This document shows positions 45,669 through 53,587 of a DNA stretch of 64,000 nucleotides, one piece after another (position 1 is the first letter of the stretch; the number at the start of each line of letters is the position of its first letter). Made by a program: the position numbers and the translations under genes. The DNA is from a virus. The notes under the pieces were generated by a model. The model had not been told where the DNA came from, ran no database searches, and saw nothing but the letters and a program-made list of their open reading frames with translations. Location of the stretch: the IMG/VR virus record IMGVR_UViG_3300020474_001469, positions 1-64,000 of that record; one strand, given 5' to 3'.

Positions 45669-45998
45669 TTACCTGCGTTTTTTTAAGAAACTTGCTGTTC
45701 GACGTTGAATATCTTGCTTTATTCTTTTGGTATCTAGTCTAAAATCAATGTGCTTTATGTCGTTTTCGTATTCAGCAAACAAATCACCCATTGACTTCTC
45801 TACAGCCTCCGGACTGTCTTTTAATTTAGACTTTGCAACATCTATATCCCATATCTTTCCATCACTAAATTGTACACGAACAGAATGAAGATATTTAATT
45901 GGCACAACATTTAATTCAACATCTTGAAATATTTCCGGCCAATGCGATATAACGTCTTCTGGAAGCTTCTTGGTCTTTTTAGGCACTTTCGTTAGCAA
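45669..45998 (-). CDS. Conserved hypothetical phage protein
   Basis: A 109-residue basic protein (VPKKTKKLPEDVISHWPEIF at the start, RRTASFLKKRR at the end). KYLHSVRVQFSDGKIWDIDV near residue 40 resembles a small protein often seen in T4-like marine phages. No functional motif. It overlaps the gene upstream by 20 bases. Confidence 0.55.
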   Translation of the reverse strand: MLTKVPKKTKKLPEDVISHWPEIFQDVELNVVPIKYLHSVRVQFSDGKIWDIDVAKSKLKDSPEAVEKSMGDLFAEYENDIKHIDFRLDTKRIKQDIQRRTASFLKKRR

Positions 45999-46611
45999 CT
46001 TTTTTCTTCTTGGTAGGCGCTAACTCTTCTGCTTGTTCTCTAAGTTTCTTTGCTTCTTTGAATAACCTATCAGCTTGTGATCTGTACCCAGAGGCAATTT
46101 GTTCATCGCTTAATACACCATCTTGTGGAGCAGTTAAGTTTGTAGTTGCATCGTCTGCAATCGGTTGTGCAGGCGTTGTTTTAGCAGATTCTGTTGCTGT
46201 TTTAGGAGCATCTGAAACTTCTGCTCTTGGATCTTTTAGAGCTAAATCATCAATGCTAACTCCTTTTTGATCAGCAATAATTTTGTTAAGCTCATCTAAA
46301 GAAACTACAGTCTTATTGTCAGGAGTCATTTCAACATCAGATGTGTTAAACTTTACCATCTTTCCTGTTGTATGAAACCTTGCTAACATATTACTTCCAT
46401 CTGAAAGTTGTGTTCTAGCCATTACTTCAGCTAGTTCGTTAGCACTCTGAGCGGCATTAGATTCAACAAGACTAATCAAACTATCATGATCAGCCGCTTC
46501 TAAGTTTTCAGTTGTTACACATACACACTGATCAGATTCACCTGGTACAGTTCTATATGCAACTACTAGTTTTCGTTGATTGGTTTTCAATCTTCCTACA
46601 TGTTTAAGCAT
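45979..46611 (-). CDS. Conserved hypothetical phage protein with disordered Lys-rich tail
   Basis: A 210-residue protein; the ATG at 46611 follows AAGGAG. A folded N-terminal part (NQRKLVVAYRTVPGESDQC to near residue 110) is followed by an Ala/Thr/Pro-rich linker and a coiled-coil-like end (ADRLFKEAKKLREQAEEL, then KKKK). Such proteins are common in T4-like marine phages beside structural and assembly genes. The role is unknown, possibly structural or scaffolding. Confidence 0.55.
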   Translation of the reverse strand: MLKHVGRLKTNQRKLVVAYRTVPGESDQCVCVTTENLEAADHDSLISLVESNAAQSANELAEVMARTQLSDGSNMLARFHTTGKMVKFNTSDVEMTPDNKTVVSLDELNKIIADQKGVSIDDLALKDPRAEVSDAPKTATESAKTTPAQPIADDATTNLTAPQDGVLSDEQIASGYRSQADRLFKEAKKLREQAEELAPTKKKKVANESA

Positions 46612-46867
46612 TTTTTGCTCCTTCTTGTGCCTTCTGTTGAGCGGCAACGGCTGTTAGAAAGGCTTCTAGTTTGGTATAAACGGTGCCTACTACAGTCATT
46701 TCGTTTGGTTTAAATGCACCTCTGCCACTTGCAACATCAATAATTTGTTTCAAATTATTTAAATCGGCAACGGTTAATTCAACTGGTCCTTCTGCTCCTT
46801 CTGGTGTAGAAGTTTGTTCTTCTACAGGTGCAACAGACTCAGCTGGTTTTTCTTTCTCGTCGGTCAT
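46604..46867 (-). CDS. Conserved small acidic phage protein
   Basis: An 87-residue protein with a Glu/Pro-rich N-terminus and a helical C-terminus: LTVADLNNLKQIIDVASGRG, then KPNEMTVVGTVYTKLEAFL. Widely found in T4-like cyanophages, function unknown. AAGGAG precedes the ATG. A TATAAT-like element is seen at 46884-46889 on this strand, without a clear -35. Confidence 0.6.
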   Translation of the reverse strand: MTDEKEKPAESVAPVEEQTSTPEGAEGPVELTVADLNNLKQIIDVASGRGAFKPNEMTVVGTVYTKLEAFLTAVAAQQKAQEGAKNA

Positions 46868-46904
46868 ACAAGTTTCTCCTTATATTATAATTATGACTTA
46901 ATAT

Positions 46905-47195
46905 TTACTTATATTTTAAATGTGGACAAGCTAAAGTGAAATACGATAGCTCTTTAGGTTCTTCAAAACCTACCTTTAAAGACTCTGACATGGTGTTTGA
47001 TGTATCAACATGTATTCCTCTTCCTATGTAAAACCTACCTTTAAGGTGGCTTTTAATCCATTTACCTATTGTGTGATCAAGGTTATACCTCATAGGAACA
47101 TGTATGTATTCAAAATGAGGAGGCGGATTATTCGGAGTTCTTACACCGAAGAAGTCTAAACGATTAGGTTTTTTAATTGTTAATTGCTTCTTCAT
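46905..47195 (-). CDS. Conserved hypothetical phage protein
   Basis: A 96-residue protein with HFEYIHVPMRYNLDHTIGKW near residue 27 and GRFYIGRGIHVD near 53. I recognise no domain. It overlaps the VWA/metallopeptidase gene by 23 bases and may be coupled to it. Confidence 0.5.
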   Translation of the reverse strand: MKKQLTIKKPNRLDFFGVRTPNNPPPHFEYIHVPMRYNLDHTIGKWIKSHLKGRFYIGRGIHVDTSNTMSESLKVGFEEPKELSYFTLACPHLKYK

Positions 47196-48561
47196 AATGT
47201 GCAGTTATCCCAAATGGTGCTTCAAAATTTTTATCATGATATCCATGTATAATGAATACAGTATCGCAATACTCTTCGTCACCCCAACTATCCCAAGGAT
47301 AGCCATCTGTAAACATAATAAATTTCTTAGGTTGAATGTCGTTTTCTTTCATGTATTTCCAATTACACATGAAGTCTGTACCACCTCCACCTTTGATGTC
47401 GTAGTTTAATAAATCATCACTATTGTCAGATGAAAAATCTTGTTCATTATAAACTTTTGTATCAAAGCACCATACTTTAATATTAAAGTCTTTGTATTGA
47501 TCCATAATGCCTTTTAGCTCAGACATCATTTCCTTAGCTTGTTCGTTACCAATTGAACCGCTCATGTCAAGTCCAACGGCAATGTCAATTGTTTCTTCAA
47601 AATTCATTCCAGGAAGAACTGCACCAATGTGCCAACCTTTACGTGAAGGCCTCATAAAAGTGTAATCGCTCTTTATTACAGATTGAATCTGTTGCTGAAT
47701 TATTTCTCGCCAATTCATTTTAGGTTCTGTAAGTTCCTTTATCATTCTTTCTATTTCACCAGGAACATTACCAGCACCTGCGGCTTGTGCCGCCGCCATC
47801 ATACCTTCTTTAATTTCTTCTTTAATCTTACGAAGTTGCTCTTTTGAATACTTAGGAGGTCCTTTTTTCTTATTTCCATTAGCACCTTTTCCTTGATTAT
47901 CACCGTCTTCACCCCAGTCGATATGATCATCTAACAATTCACCTAATTGATCTAAATCAATTTTTTCCGCATTTTCATATAAGTGATCGTATACTTGTTC
48001 TGACGACCAACCTTCGTATTTGTAGTCTTGATAGATAGGTATTTGTGTAACTTTTTCTCCTATCTTTTCTCTAACAAGTAAGTTGTTTACAAGATAGTCA
48101 CAAGCAATATTATATAAGTGAGGATCTCTATCTACCCTTCGCTCTAAATGATCGAATGCACAATGTAATATTTCGTGTGCAATTACAAATTCAATTTGTT
48201 TTTCTGTAAGGTTATTAAAAAATTGTGTGTTGTAATATAAATGTCTACCGTCTGTTGCGGCAGTAGGACACCAATCATCACAACTAGCTATTTTTAATCT
48301 TGTAGCCATGTTACCAAAGAATGGATGTCTCAATAAAAGTCCAACCCTTGCTACAATAACTTTATCTAAAACTTCTTTAGACATTTTTTCAAGAACTTCT
48401 GGATCAATATCTGGATCTGGTTGCCAATTCTTTTTGCCAAGTTTTTCAGGTAAAGTTGATCCTGGAACTGGCATATTATTAACGTCTGCAACCTCACCCA
48501 TAATGATGTCGTTCATATGTGCTTGGAATTCACCTTCTGTATTTGCTTGTGATATTGTCAT
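47173..48561 (-). CDS. VWA domain protein with putative metallopeptidase domain
   Basis: A 462-residue protein. The N-terminal domain has FVIAHEILHCAFDHLERR with a zinc-peptidase HExxH at 129-133. After a Gly/Lys-rich linker (217-240), the C-terminal VWA domain begins with IDIAVGLDMSGSIGN, where DxSxS (D332, S334, S336) forms a metal-ion adhesion site. Such DUF2201-like proteins work with MoxR AAA+ ATPases, here encoded just upstream. The pair is common in T4-like marine phages, with proposed chaperone or complex-assembly roles that are not established. It has its own sigma70-type promoter. Confidence 0.8.
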   Translation of the reverse strand: MTISQANTEGEFQAHMNDIIMGEVADVNNMPVPGSTLPEKLGKKNWQPDPDIDPEVLEKMSKEVLDKVIVARVGLLLRHPFFGNMATRLKIASCDDWCPTAATDGRHLYYNTQFFNNLTEKQIEFVIAHEILHCAFDHLERRVDRDPHLYNIACDYLVNNLLVREKIGEKVTQIPIYQDYKYEGWSSEQVYDHLYENAEKIDLDQLGELLDDHIDWGEDGDNQGKGANGNKKKGPPKYSKEQLRKIKEEIKEGMMAAAQAAGAGNVPGEIERMIKELTEPKMNWREIIQQQIQSVIKSDYTFMRPSRKGWHIGAVLPGMNFEETIDIAVGLDMSGSIGNEQAKEMMSELKGIMDQYKDFNIKVWCFDTKVYNEQDFSSDNSDDLLNYDIKGGGGTDFMCNWKYMKENDIQPKKFIMFTDGYPWDSWGDEEYCDTVFIIHGYHDKNFEAPFGITAHYEEAINN

Positions 48562-48596
48562 GTTATGTTCCCTATTCAGTGCCTTATTATGTATAT

Positions 48597-48625
48597 ACTA
48601 TACTATATTTAATGAAAGAAGTCAA
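48597..48625 (-). promoter_or_regulatory. Sigma70 promoter TTGACT-N17-TATAGT
   Basis: Read on the - strand: TTGACT at 48625-48620, 17-base spacer, TATAGT at 48602-48597, 36 bases before the ATG at 48561. The leader holds AGGCACTGA (48584-48576), also present in the leader of the MoxR gene. Confidence 0.75.
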
Positions 48626-48631
48626 GAGAAA

Positions 48632-48659
48632 TGGGCATTTTTTGTAAGAGAAATGCCCA
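48632..48659 (-). terminator. Inverted repeat after the MoxR gene, possible terminator or operator
   Basis: Nine-base arms TGGGCATTT (48632-48640) and AAATGCCCA (48651-48659) flank a 10-base loop. It lies 12 bases past the MoxR stop and directly upstream of the VWA gene promoter. On the - strand it is followed by TTTCTCTT, only moderately U-rich, so it may be a weak terminator or a protein-binding site. A direct repeat AAGAGAAATG overlaps it (48624-48633, 48646-48655). Confidence 0.45.
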
Positions 48660-48670
48660 AAACTCATATA

Positions 48671-49756
48671 TTATGCCTGTTGTGCTTTGGTAATATATCT
48701 ACCAAAACGATCATGAAACTCATCAAAACACTTAACTTCATCTGGATCAATTGGAAGAGCATATTGTGTGAGGGCCAACTTTACACCCATAACAACCAAT
48801 TCAGTTTCGAAGTTGTCCATCATAAAACGTAAAAATCTATCAACCATATCATCGAAGTCTTTATCGTTTTTATCAGATGCTTCTTTAAGTTCATAACAGA
48901 GTGAGACCGCTAAGGAATACATGGCACTGATTTCTTTGGTCTGCAACTCCTTTACCTTGCCGTTTAATATGTCGGCTGGGTTAGGCATTTGTGATGCTAC
49001 CTTACGGTGAGCAACAAACTTGAGAGCCAGGCCTTCGCCTACTGAACCACTAACAAGATCTGTTGTAGTTTCCTCGTCAAGTTCATCTTCAAGCAACTCA
49101 CTAACAAAACTCCATGAACGCGGAGTTGCAAATGATCGGCTTGGAGATTTCGGATCAAAGTCGTATAGGTCCTTTTTGCTAAATTGCAAATAACCTACAA
49201 CGTCTTTATGAATTTTGTTATCAACGGCCCATGAAAACCAATCTGGAAAATCAACTGAAAGTTCTAAGTGAACAAACCTGTTTGCTAATGGAGCCGGCAT
49301 TCTATAAACAACACCTTTATCTGCTTCTCTGTTACCTGCGGCAACAATATAAACATTATCAGGTAGTTCATAAGTGCCAACACGTCTATTAAGAATAAGC
49401 TGATAAGCCGCCGCCTGTACAGCCGGAGCCGCAGAATTCATTTCGTCTAAGAAAAGGATAATTGCCTTATGTTTCTTAGCCATTTTAGCATTTGGAAGTT
49501 CAACAGGTGGTGCCCATTGCATAGTATTATCGTTTGCTGAATAATACGGAATTCCTTTAATATCTGTTGGTTCCCAAAGTGATAACCTAACATCAATTAC
49601 GTGAGCTTCAATAGACTCACCAATTTGATGAACGATATCTGATTTACCAATGCCTGGAGGTCCCCAAATAAATACGGGCCTCTTTTTGTTCATTGCATGT
49701 AATATTCTTGATTTTGCCGTATTCGGGCCTAGTGTGCGAACTGCTACATTTTCCAT
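48671..49756 (-). CDS. MoxR-family AAA+ ATPase
   Basis: A 361-residue protein. Walker A is WGPPGIGKS (31-39), Walker B is IILFLDEMNS (99-108, D104/E105), and AAGNREADKG near 142 has the sensor-1 Asn. MoxR ATPases remodel or load metal on partner proteins and pair with VWA-domain proteins, exactly the next gene here. In the phage the client is unknown. AAGGAG precedes the start. It has its own promoter, and its leader shares AGGCACTGA with the VWA gene. Confidence 0.9.
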   Translation of the reverse strand: MENVAVRTLGPNTAKSRILHAMNKKRPVFIWGPPGIGKSDIVHQIGESIEAHVIDVRLSLWEPTDIKGIPYYSANDNTMQWAPPVELPNAKMAKKHKAIILFLDEMNSAAPAVQAAAYQLILNRRVGTYELPDNVYIVAAGNREADKGVVYRMPAPLANRFVHLELSVDFPDWFSWAVDNKIHKDVVGYLQFSKKDLYDFDPKSPSRSFATPRSWSFVSELLEDELDEETTTDLVSGSVGEGLALKFVAHRKVASQMPNPADILNGKVKELQTKEISAMYSLAVSLCYELKEASDKNDKDFDDMVDRFLRFMMDNFETELVVMGVKLALTQYALPIDPDEVKCFDEFHDRFGRYITKAQQA

Positions 49757-49803
49757 TTTGTACTCCTTTTTTTCGTCAGTGCCTAATTTCTAACTATATA
49801 TAC

Positions 49804-49831
49804 AGTATAGCATCACTAGAATAAAAGTCAA
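49804..49831 (-). promoter_or_regulatory. Sigma70 promoter TTGACT-N16-TATACT
   Basis: On the - strand: TTGACT at 49831-49826 and TATACT at 49809-49804, 16 bases apart, 48 bases before the MoxR ATG. The transcribed leader holds TTAGGCACTGA (at 49786-49776). Confidence 0.7.
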
Positions 49832-49851
49832 CCTTTTGTTTACCAAAAAGT

Positions 49852-50232
49852 TTAAGATTGTCGTTTCATTGCTTTAACAAGTCCATATTTACGTAGATCT
49901 CCTGCGAAAAGATGCAGTTCTAATGACTTCTTTTCGTTCGTAACGTAAAGACTATCTTTAGCCATAAAATATGGACAAGTTATAAACTTGTCAAGGAAAA
50001 TTATTGTTTGAGTTGTAATTGCTTTGTTTTTAGGATAAGGTATTTGATAAAATCTAAGATCAAGTGTTTCTTTCAAAAAGATAAATCCTGATTCTGTAAG
50101 ACGTAATCCGCCTTCTTTTTTATCGCGAGTGTTTTGCCACCATAGAGGCATGTGTTCTTTTAGTGTAGCTTCTGATATACTAATGTTTGCTTGTTTTAGA
50201 AATATTTTTGTATATGTTTCTTTTAAGTTCAT
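49852..50232 (-). CDS. Conserved hypothetical phage protein
   Basis: A 126-residue protein. MPLWWQNTRDKKEGGLRLTE near residue 28 and GFIFLKETLDLRFYQIPYP are recurrent in T4-like marine phages. It may have a winged-helix-like fold (helix, LRLTESGF turn, strand), but I cannot support DNA binding. Overlaps the gene upstream by 4 bases. Confidence 0.5.
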   Translation of the reverse strand: MNLKETYTKIFLKQANISISEATLKEHMPLWWQNTRDKKEGGLRLTESGFIFLKETLDLRFYQIPYPKNKAITTQTIIFLDKFITCPYFMAKDSLYVTNEKKSLELHLFAGDLRKYGLVKAMKRQS

Positions 50233-50516
50233 TCTTTCACTTCTTCACCTGAAGTTAGCTTTATTACCTTGAAGTCTTTAGAATCAAACATGTCGTTTAA
50301 TTTTTCAGCCAAGTTATGAGCATGTCCAGGATTAGAAAATGAAACCTTTTTATATTTAGGACCGGGATAATTTGTTAAAGAGTTGGAACTTTTTAAATTA
50401 AATGGTTTGTTTTTGTAGAAAACAGCCCATATAGCTTCTGCGTCTAAAACTTGCTCTGCTCTATACGATTTTTTGTCAATAAATTCTAACAATACATTTG
50501 GCTTTGGTCTACTCAT
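50229..50516 (-). CDS. Hypothetical phage protein
   Basis: A 95-residue protein: VLDAEAIWAVFYKNKPFNLK near residue 19, then YKKVSFSNPGHAHNLAEKLN near 55, ending in a Lys/Glu-rich tail. No recognised domain. The leader has GATAAATA plus TACGTATATAA on this strand (50550-50531). Confidence 0.45.
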   Translation of the reverse strand: MSRPKPNVLLEFIDKKSYRAEQVLDAEAIWAVFYKNKPFNLKSSNSLTNYPGPKYKKVSFSNPGHAHNLAEKLNDMFDSKDFKVIKLTSGEEVKE

Positions 50517-50530
50517 ATACGTTCCTTAGT

Positions 50531-50550
50531 TATATACGTATATATTTATC
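50531..50550 (-). promoter_or_regulatory. GATAAATA plus TACGTATATAA motif
   Basis: On the - strand GATAAATA (50550-50543) runs directly into a TATATACGTATATAA element, 27 bases before the ATG at 50516. The same composite precedes the structural gene at 10389, and the second half precedes the radical SAM gene at 19210. Confidence 0.4.
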
Positions 50551-50552
50551 TT

Positions 50553-50789
50553 TTAAAAGCCTCGACCGCCGTCCATTTGTATTTCTATAGGTTGATCTTC
50601 TTGGGTATTTTTTTGAATAAGTTTTTCTAAATCGCCGTTTAACCTAGCTAAAACAATACCTAAAGTAAATGCTAACGTTTTAGCTTGAGAAATATCAAGT
50701 CTTACTTCATTAGACCTACTCTGATCTGCACCTTTTACCTGTTTTAAGAACTGTTCTAATGGTGCAGTATTAATTGGTTCTTTTTCCAT
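50553..50789 (-). CDS. Conserved small phage protein
   Basis: A 78-residue protein with RLDISQAKTLAFTLGIVLAR and LNGDLEKL near the centre, a stretch common to a small protein family of T4-like cyanophages. No function known. Its start overlaps the gene upstream by 20 bases. Confidence 0.55.
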   Translation of the reverse strand: MEKEPINTAPLEQFLKQVKGADQSRSNEVRLDISQAKTLAFTLGIVLARLNGDLEKLIQKNTQEDQPIEIQMDGGRGF

Positions 50790-51246
50790 TTGCTCTTCCT
50801 AATGCTTCTCGCATTTCTATTTTTGTTTTGAAAGGCCCTTGGTAATCATAAGTTTCTAAAGTAATAAGTTTAGGACAAAAACTTTTCACCCAACCTTTAT
50901 CAAATTTAATTATATAAAATCCTGCACAATATAAACTTTTTGACTTGTAACTTTTTGTAAATAATGGCAGTTTATTTTTTACATCATACAGTGGATTATA
51001 AGGAACAGTAGTTGTAGGAAATCCGTGGCATTCTTTGGTATCAATTACAGTAATTTGCAGTTTATTCCACTTTATTGGTTCCCCTATTGCTCCAGTTACA
51101 TCTCCTTCGCTATCAAAAAATCTTGTACCATTTGAATCGCTAAGTAGATATTTTTCATCTGAAAGAGTTAATGTTGCAACTTTTTGTCCGTTCTCTTCTA
51201 ATATCCAAAATTTGCCATCAACTATTTCTTTTGCAGTTATACTCAT
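50770..51246 (-). CDS. Conserved hypothetical phage protein
   Basis: A 158-residue protein; the ATG at 51246 follows AAGGAG and shares its first base with the upstream gene's stop region. It is beta-rich at the N-terminus (DGKFWILEENGQKVATLTLS) and ends in a basic region. YCAGFYIIKFDKGWVKSFCP near 106 is a notable hydrophobic-aromatic stretch. Function unknown. Confidence 0.5.
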   Translation of the reverse strand: MSITAKEIVDGKFWILEENGQKVATLTLSDEKYLLSDSNGTRFFDSEGDVTGAIGEPIKWNKLQITVIDTKECHGFPTTTVPYNPLYDVKNKLPLFTKSYKSKSLYCAGFYIIKFDKGWVKSFCPKLITLETYDYQGPFKTKIEMREALGRANGKRTN

Positions 51247-51515
51247 TATGTTTCTAACTCCTTTTCTATTATTCCTTCTTTTGTTAGTTGTTTTACTACG
51301 TCTTGATCCACACATGAAACCATATGTGGTCTGTAGTCGCTTCCAAACTCTTCGTACAATTTAAACAATATTTTATTTCCGTTTAAGGTTGCATATCGCT
51401 TACATTGATCTACTGAGGTGAAAGTTGGTTCGGTAAAGACATATGCCATTGGCGGTTCAACTCCTTGTAGTTGACTGTTTAGCAATGTCATTAGTGCTAC
51501 GATATAGACTGTCAT
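51246..51515 (-). CDS. Small protein with possible N-terminal signal/anchor
   Basis: An 89-residue protein. The N-terminus MTVYIVALMTLLNSQL is hydrophobic enough for a signal or anchor, followed by FTEPTFTSVDQCKRYATLNG. Its layout resembles the gene at 52886-53173 (hydrophobic start, aromatic/Cys segment, second Cys), suggesting a small exported family. Unknown function. Overlaps RNase H by 4 bases. Confidence 0.5.
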   Translation of the reverse strand: MTVYIVALMTLLNSQLQGVEPPMAYVFTEPTFTSVDQCKRYATLNGNKILFKLYEEFGSDYRPHMVSCVDQDVVKQLTKEGIIEKELET

Positions 51516-52501
51516 TTGTATCTTCCATTCAAAGGTTCAGCATATAGTTGTGCTTGTTCGCTTACTCTTTGTAAGTCCCACTTAGCACAGAATTTCATTA
51601 GTTTCATGCCTACTTGTGTTACTGATTTAGGGTTCTCTGTAGCATCTTCAACTACATCATTTATAATCGATCTAATGTTGCCAGGTTGTGCAGTCAAATC
51701 ACATAGTATTACATTACGATTGTAGTCATCTAGTACACGATGTTCTACACCTTCGTGATCAACCCACCTTTGTAACATCATATTATTCCAGTTATAGCCT
51801 TTTGTATCTTTATCTTCAAATGCCTCTTGTAAGCCTACTTTGTTTCTTGTGCCTTTTTTACGTACACCAGGAAAAGCACTAAACACATTATCACTAGTAT
51901 CTCCTCGCATACACTTTTCAAATAACATATATGCAGGATTAGGTGCAGGCTTAGGTTCTCCTGTCTTTTTGTCAAGCACGGGTTTCTTTTTCTTATCGTC
52001 AAAGTAACCTTCATGTGTAATAATTGTATTGCTAACACCGTTATATTGTTTTACATTAGGTGCAATAAGTTGTGCAAAGTCTCCATCAGTTGAAATAATA
52101 ACATGATTATCATTTGGATGTGCTTGTACCCAACCTGCAATTAAGTCATCTGCTTCTAGTTGCGGATTTTGTAATACAGTACAGTTTGTCTTTTCTTTTA
52201 CAAAGTCTTTAAATAGATCAAATGTTTCCCAAAAAGTTTTATTTTCTTCTTGCTCTGCTTCTGTCAGTGCCTCTCTAGCATCTTGTCTATTTCGTTTGTA
52301 AGGCTCGTAAAAGTCTTTACGCCAACTACGACCTTCTAAACAGAATACAACATGATCACCATCAAAGTCTGCCCATGCTTTTTTTACACCACTAAGTGAA
52401 ATGTGCAAAGCCATGCCAATCTTTGTGTCAAGGTCTCCCCTTACTACATGTCTTGCACGAAAAAATGTATTAGCAGTATCAACTAGTATATATGTGGCCA
52501 T
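51512..52501 (-). CDS. rnh: RNase H / 5'-3' exonuclease (T4 Rnh-like, FEN superfamily)
   Basis: A 329-residue nuclease of the FEN/5'-nuclease superfamily, like T4 RNase H, which removes RNA primers from lagging-strand fragments. Metal-binding acidic residues are visible: D8 in ILVDTANTFFR, the EADD box at 116-119 (LEADDLIAGW), and D139/D141 in STDGDFAQL. FEPYKRNR-type sequence (KDFYEPYKRNR, 63-73) fits the helical arch. Length is close to T4 Rnh (305). Start overlaps the DNA glycosylase-like gene by 23 bases. It sits in the replication-side operon. Confidence 0.9.
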   Translation of the reverse strand: MATYILVDTANTFFRARHVVRGDLDTKIGMALHISLSGVKKAWADFDGDHVVFCLEGRSWRKDFYEPYKRNRQDAREALTEAEQEENKTFWETFDLFKDFVKEKTNCTVLQNPQLEADDLIAGWVQAHPNDNHVIISTDGDFAQLIAPNVKQYNGVSNTIITHEGYFDDKKKKPVLDKKTGEPKPAPNPAYMLFEKCMRGDTSDNVFSAFPGVRKKGTRNKVGLQEAFEDKDTKGYNWNNMMLQRWVDHEGVEHRVLDDYNRNVILCDLTAQPGNIRSIINDVVEDATENPKSVTQVGMKLMKFCAKWDLQRVSEQAQLYAEPLNGRYK

Positions 52502-52886
52502 TTAACTCTTCTCTTACGTATCGTTGCAATTCGTGATCTCCCACGTCTTCGGGTATTTCGTTCTTGTAAAAAAGTCTATAACTATCAGAACCATATTTCC
52601 CAACTCCATATAACATAGTAGCATCTTCTCCGTCCCATGTCAAGTAACTTTGGGTCATTTTTCTTATAGAATTTTCACGCCTGTTATAAAATCCTAAACT
52701 TCTGATAACTTCTACAACATCTTCTTTTTTACTTTTAAGAAATGATTCAGCAGTAGGCCATTTTGCAAAGAATACAGGTAGTACACGTTTCACTTGAACT
52801 CTACCTGTTTGATTTAGACAAATTACACCTACAAAGTGTTGCCATAAATTTGCAACCTGTTGTTGCACCATTAGATCTTCTCTCAT
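52479..52886 (-). CDS. HhH-GPD DNA glycosylase-like protein (MBD4-like)
   Basis: A 135-residue protein. LYGVGKYGSDSYRLFYKNE (92-110) is a helix-hairpin-helix closely resembling that of MBD4 thymine DNA glycosylase, and D117 in VGDHELQRY matches the catalytic Asp in the EDHKLNKY segment of MBD4. FFAKWPTAESFLKSKKEDV and IRSLGFYNRR correspond to earlier helices. No iron-sulfur cysteines are present, as in MBD4. The likely role is excision of mismatched or damaged bases in phage or host DNA. It lies directly beside RNase H. Confidence 0.7.
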   Translation of the reverse strand: MREDLMVQQQVANLWQHFVGVICLNQTGRVQVKRVLPVFFAKWPTAESFLKSKKEDVVEVIRSLGFYNRRENSIRKMTQSYLTWDGEDATMLYGVGKYGSDSYRLFYKNEIPEDVGDHELQRYVREELNGHIYTS

Positions 52887-53173
52887 TAGTCTTCTCTTTT
52901 ATATACAGGCCTTTGACCAAGTACCATAGGAACATCTAAATTAGGTGTAATTTCCACTTCTGCACAACTAAGATACTCTATATTAACATCGCCAAATTTC
53001 TTTTTGCTATGGTCTAATAATCCATTAAGCAATTTTGCTTCATAGTCGTTATAAAAAATTACACATTCATCGTATGAAGGAAACTGTAGTTGATAACTAA
53101 ATAGGTTTTCAGTTTTATTAGGGTTATCTATATAGCTTACTGTAGCTAAAAATATTATAGCAAAAAATTTCAT
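52886..53173 (-). CDS. Small putative exported protein
   Basis: A 95-residue protein; the ATG at 53173 is used (AGAGG upstream), not one 30 bases earlier that overlaps the preceding gene. MKFFAIIFLATVSYI is signal-peptide-like. The mature part has two Cys (near 38 and 73). It resembles the layout of 51246-51515. Function unknown. Confidence 0.5.
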   Translation of the reverse strand: MKFFAIIFLATVSYIDNPNKTENLFSYQLQFPSYDECVIFYNDYEAKLLNGLLDHSKKKFGDVNIEYLSCAEVEITPNLDVPMVLGQRPVYKRED

Positions 53174-53174
53174 G

Positions 53175-53573
53175 TTAGCTAACCTCTGATTTTTCTTTAT
53201 CAATTGGCTTCACATTGATATATCCTATATCTCTTTGTGTGTCAATGCCATCTTCTTCTAGAATTTGAATTGCAATAGTTCTAAACCAACCGTTCACAAT
53301 TTCTTCATTAGTTTCACCTGAGTAACCTGCATCAAGTAGTTGTTCAATAAACTCGTTATTCCAATCGAGCTCGAAGAATCCGTTCTTGATGTTCTCAGGA
53401 TTTACTTGAGTATCAAGAACACCTACCCAAGGTTTACCTTCTTTTGTAGCTTCATCTTTTTCTTTTTGTAGAATAGCTCTACGTTGTTCTTCTGAACTAG
53501 TTTCAGGTGCAGTTTTTTCAATCTTAGGTGTAACTCCTAATATTGTTTTTAACTTTTGCCATTTATTTTCCAT
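53175..53573 (-). CDS. Conserved hypothetical phage protein
   Basis: A 132-residue protein; the ATG at 53573 follows AAAGGAAA. PWVGVLDTQVNPENIKNGFF near residue 48, FELDWNNEFIEQLLDAGYSG near 67 and IVNGWFRTIAIQILEEDG near 92 make a recurring family in T4-like marine phages. No function known. Confidence 0.6.
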   Translation of the reverse strand: MENKWQKLKTILGVTPKIEKTAPETSSEEQRRAILQKEKDEATKEGKPWVGVLDTQVNPENIKNGFFELDWNNEFIEQLLDAGYSGETNEEIVNGWFRTIAIQILEEDGIDTQRDIGYINVKPIDKEKSEVS

Positions 53574-53587
53574 ATGTTTTCCTTTCA

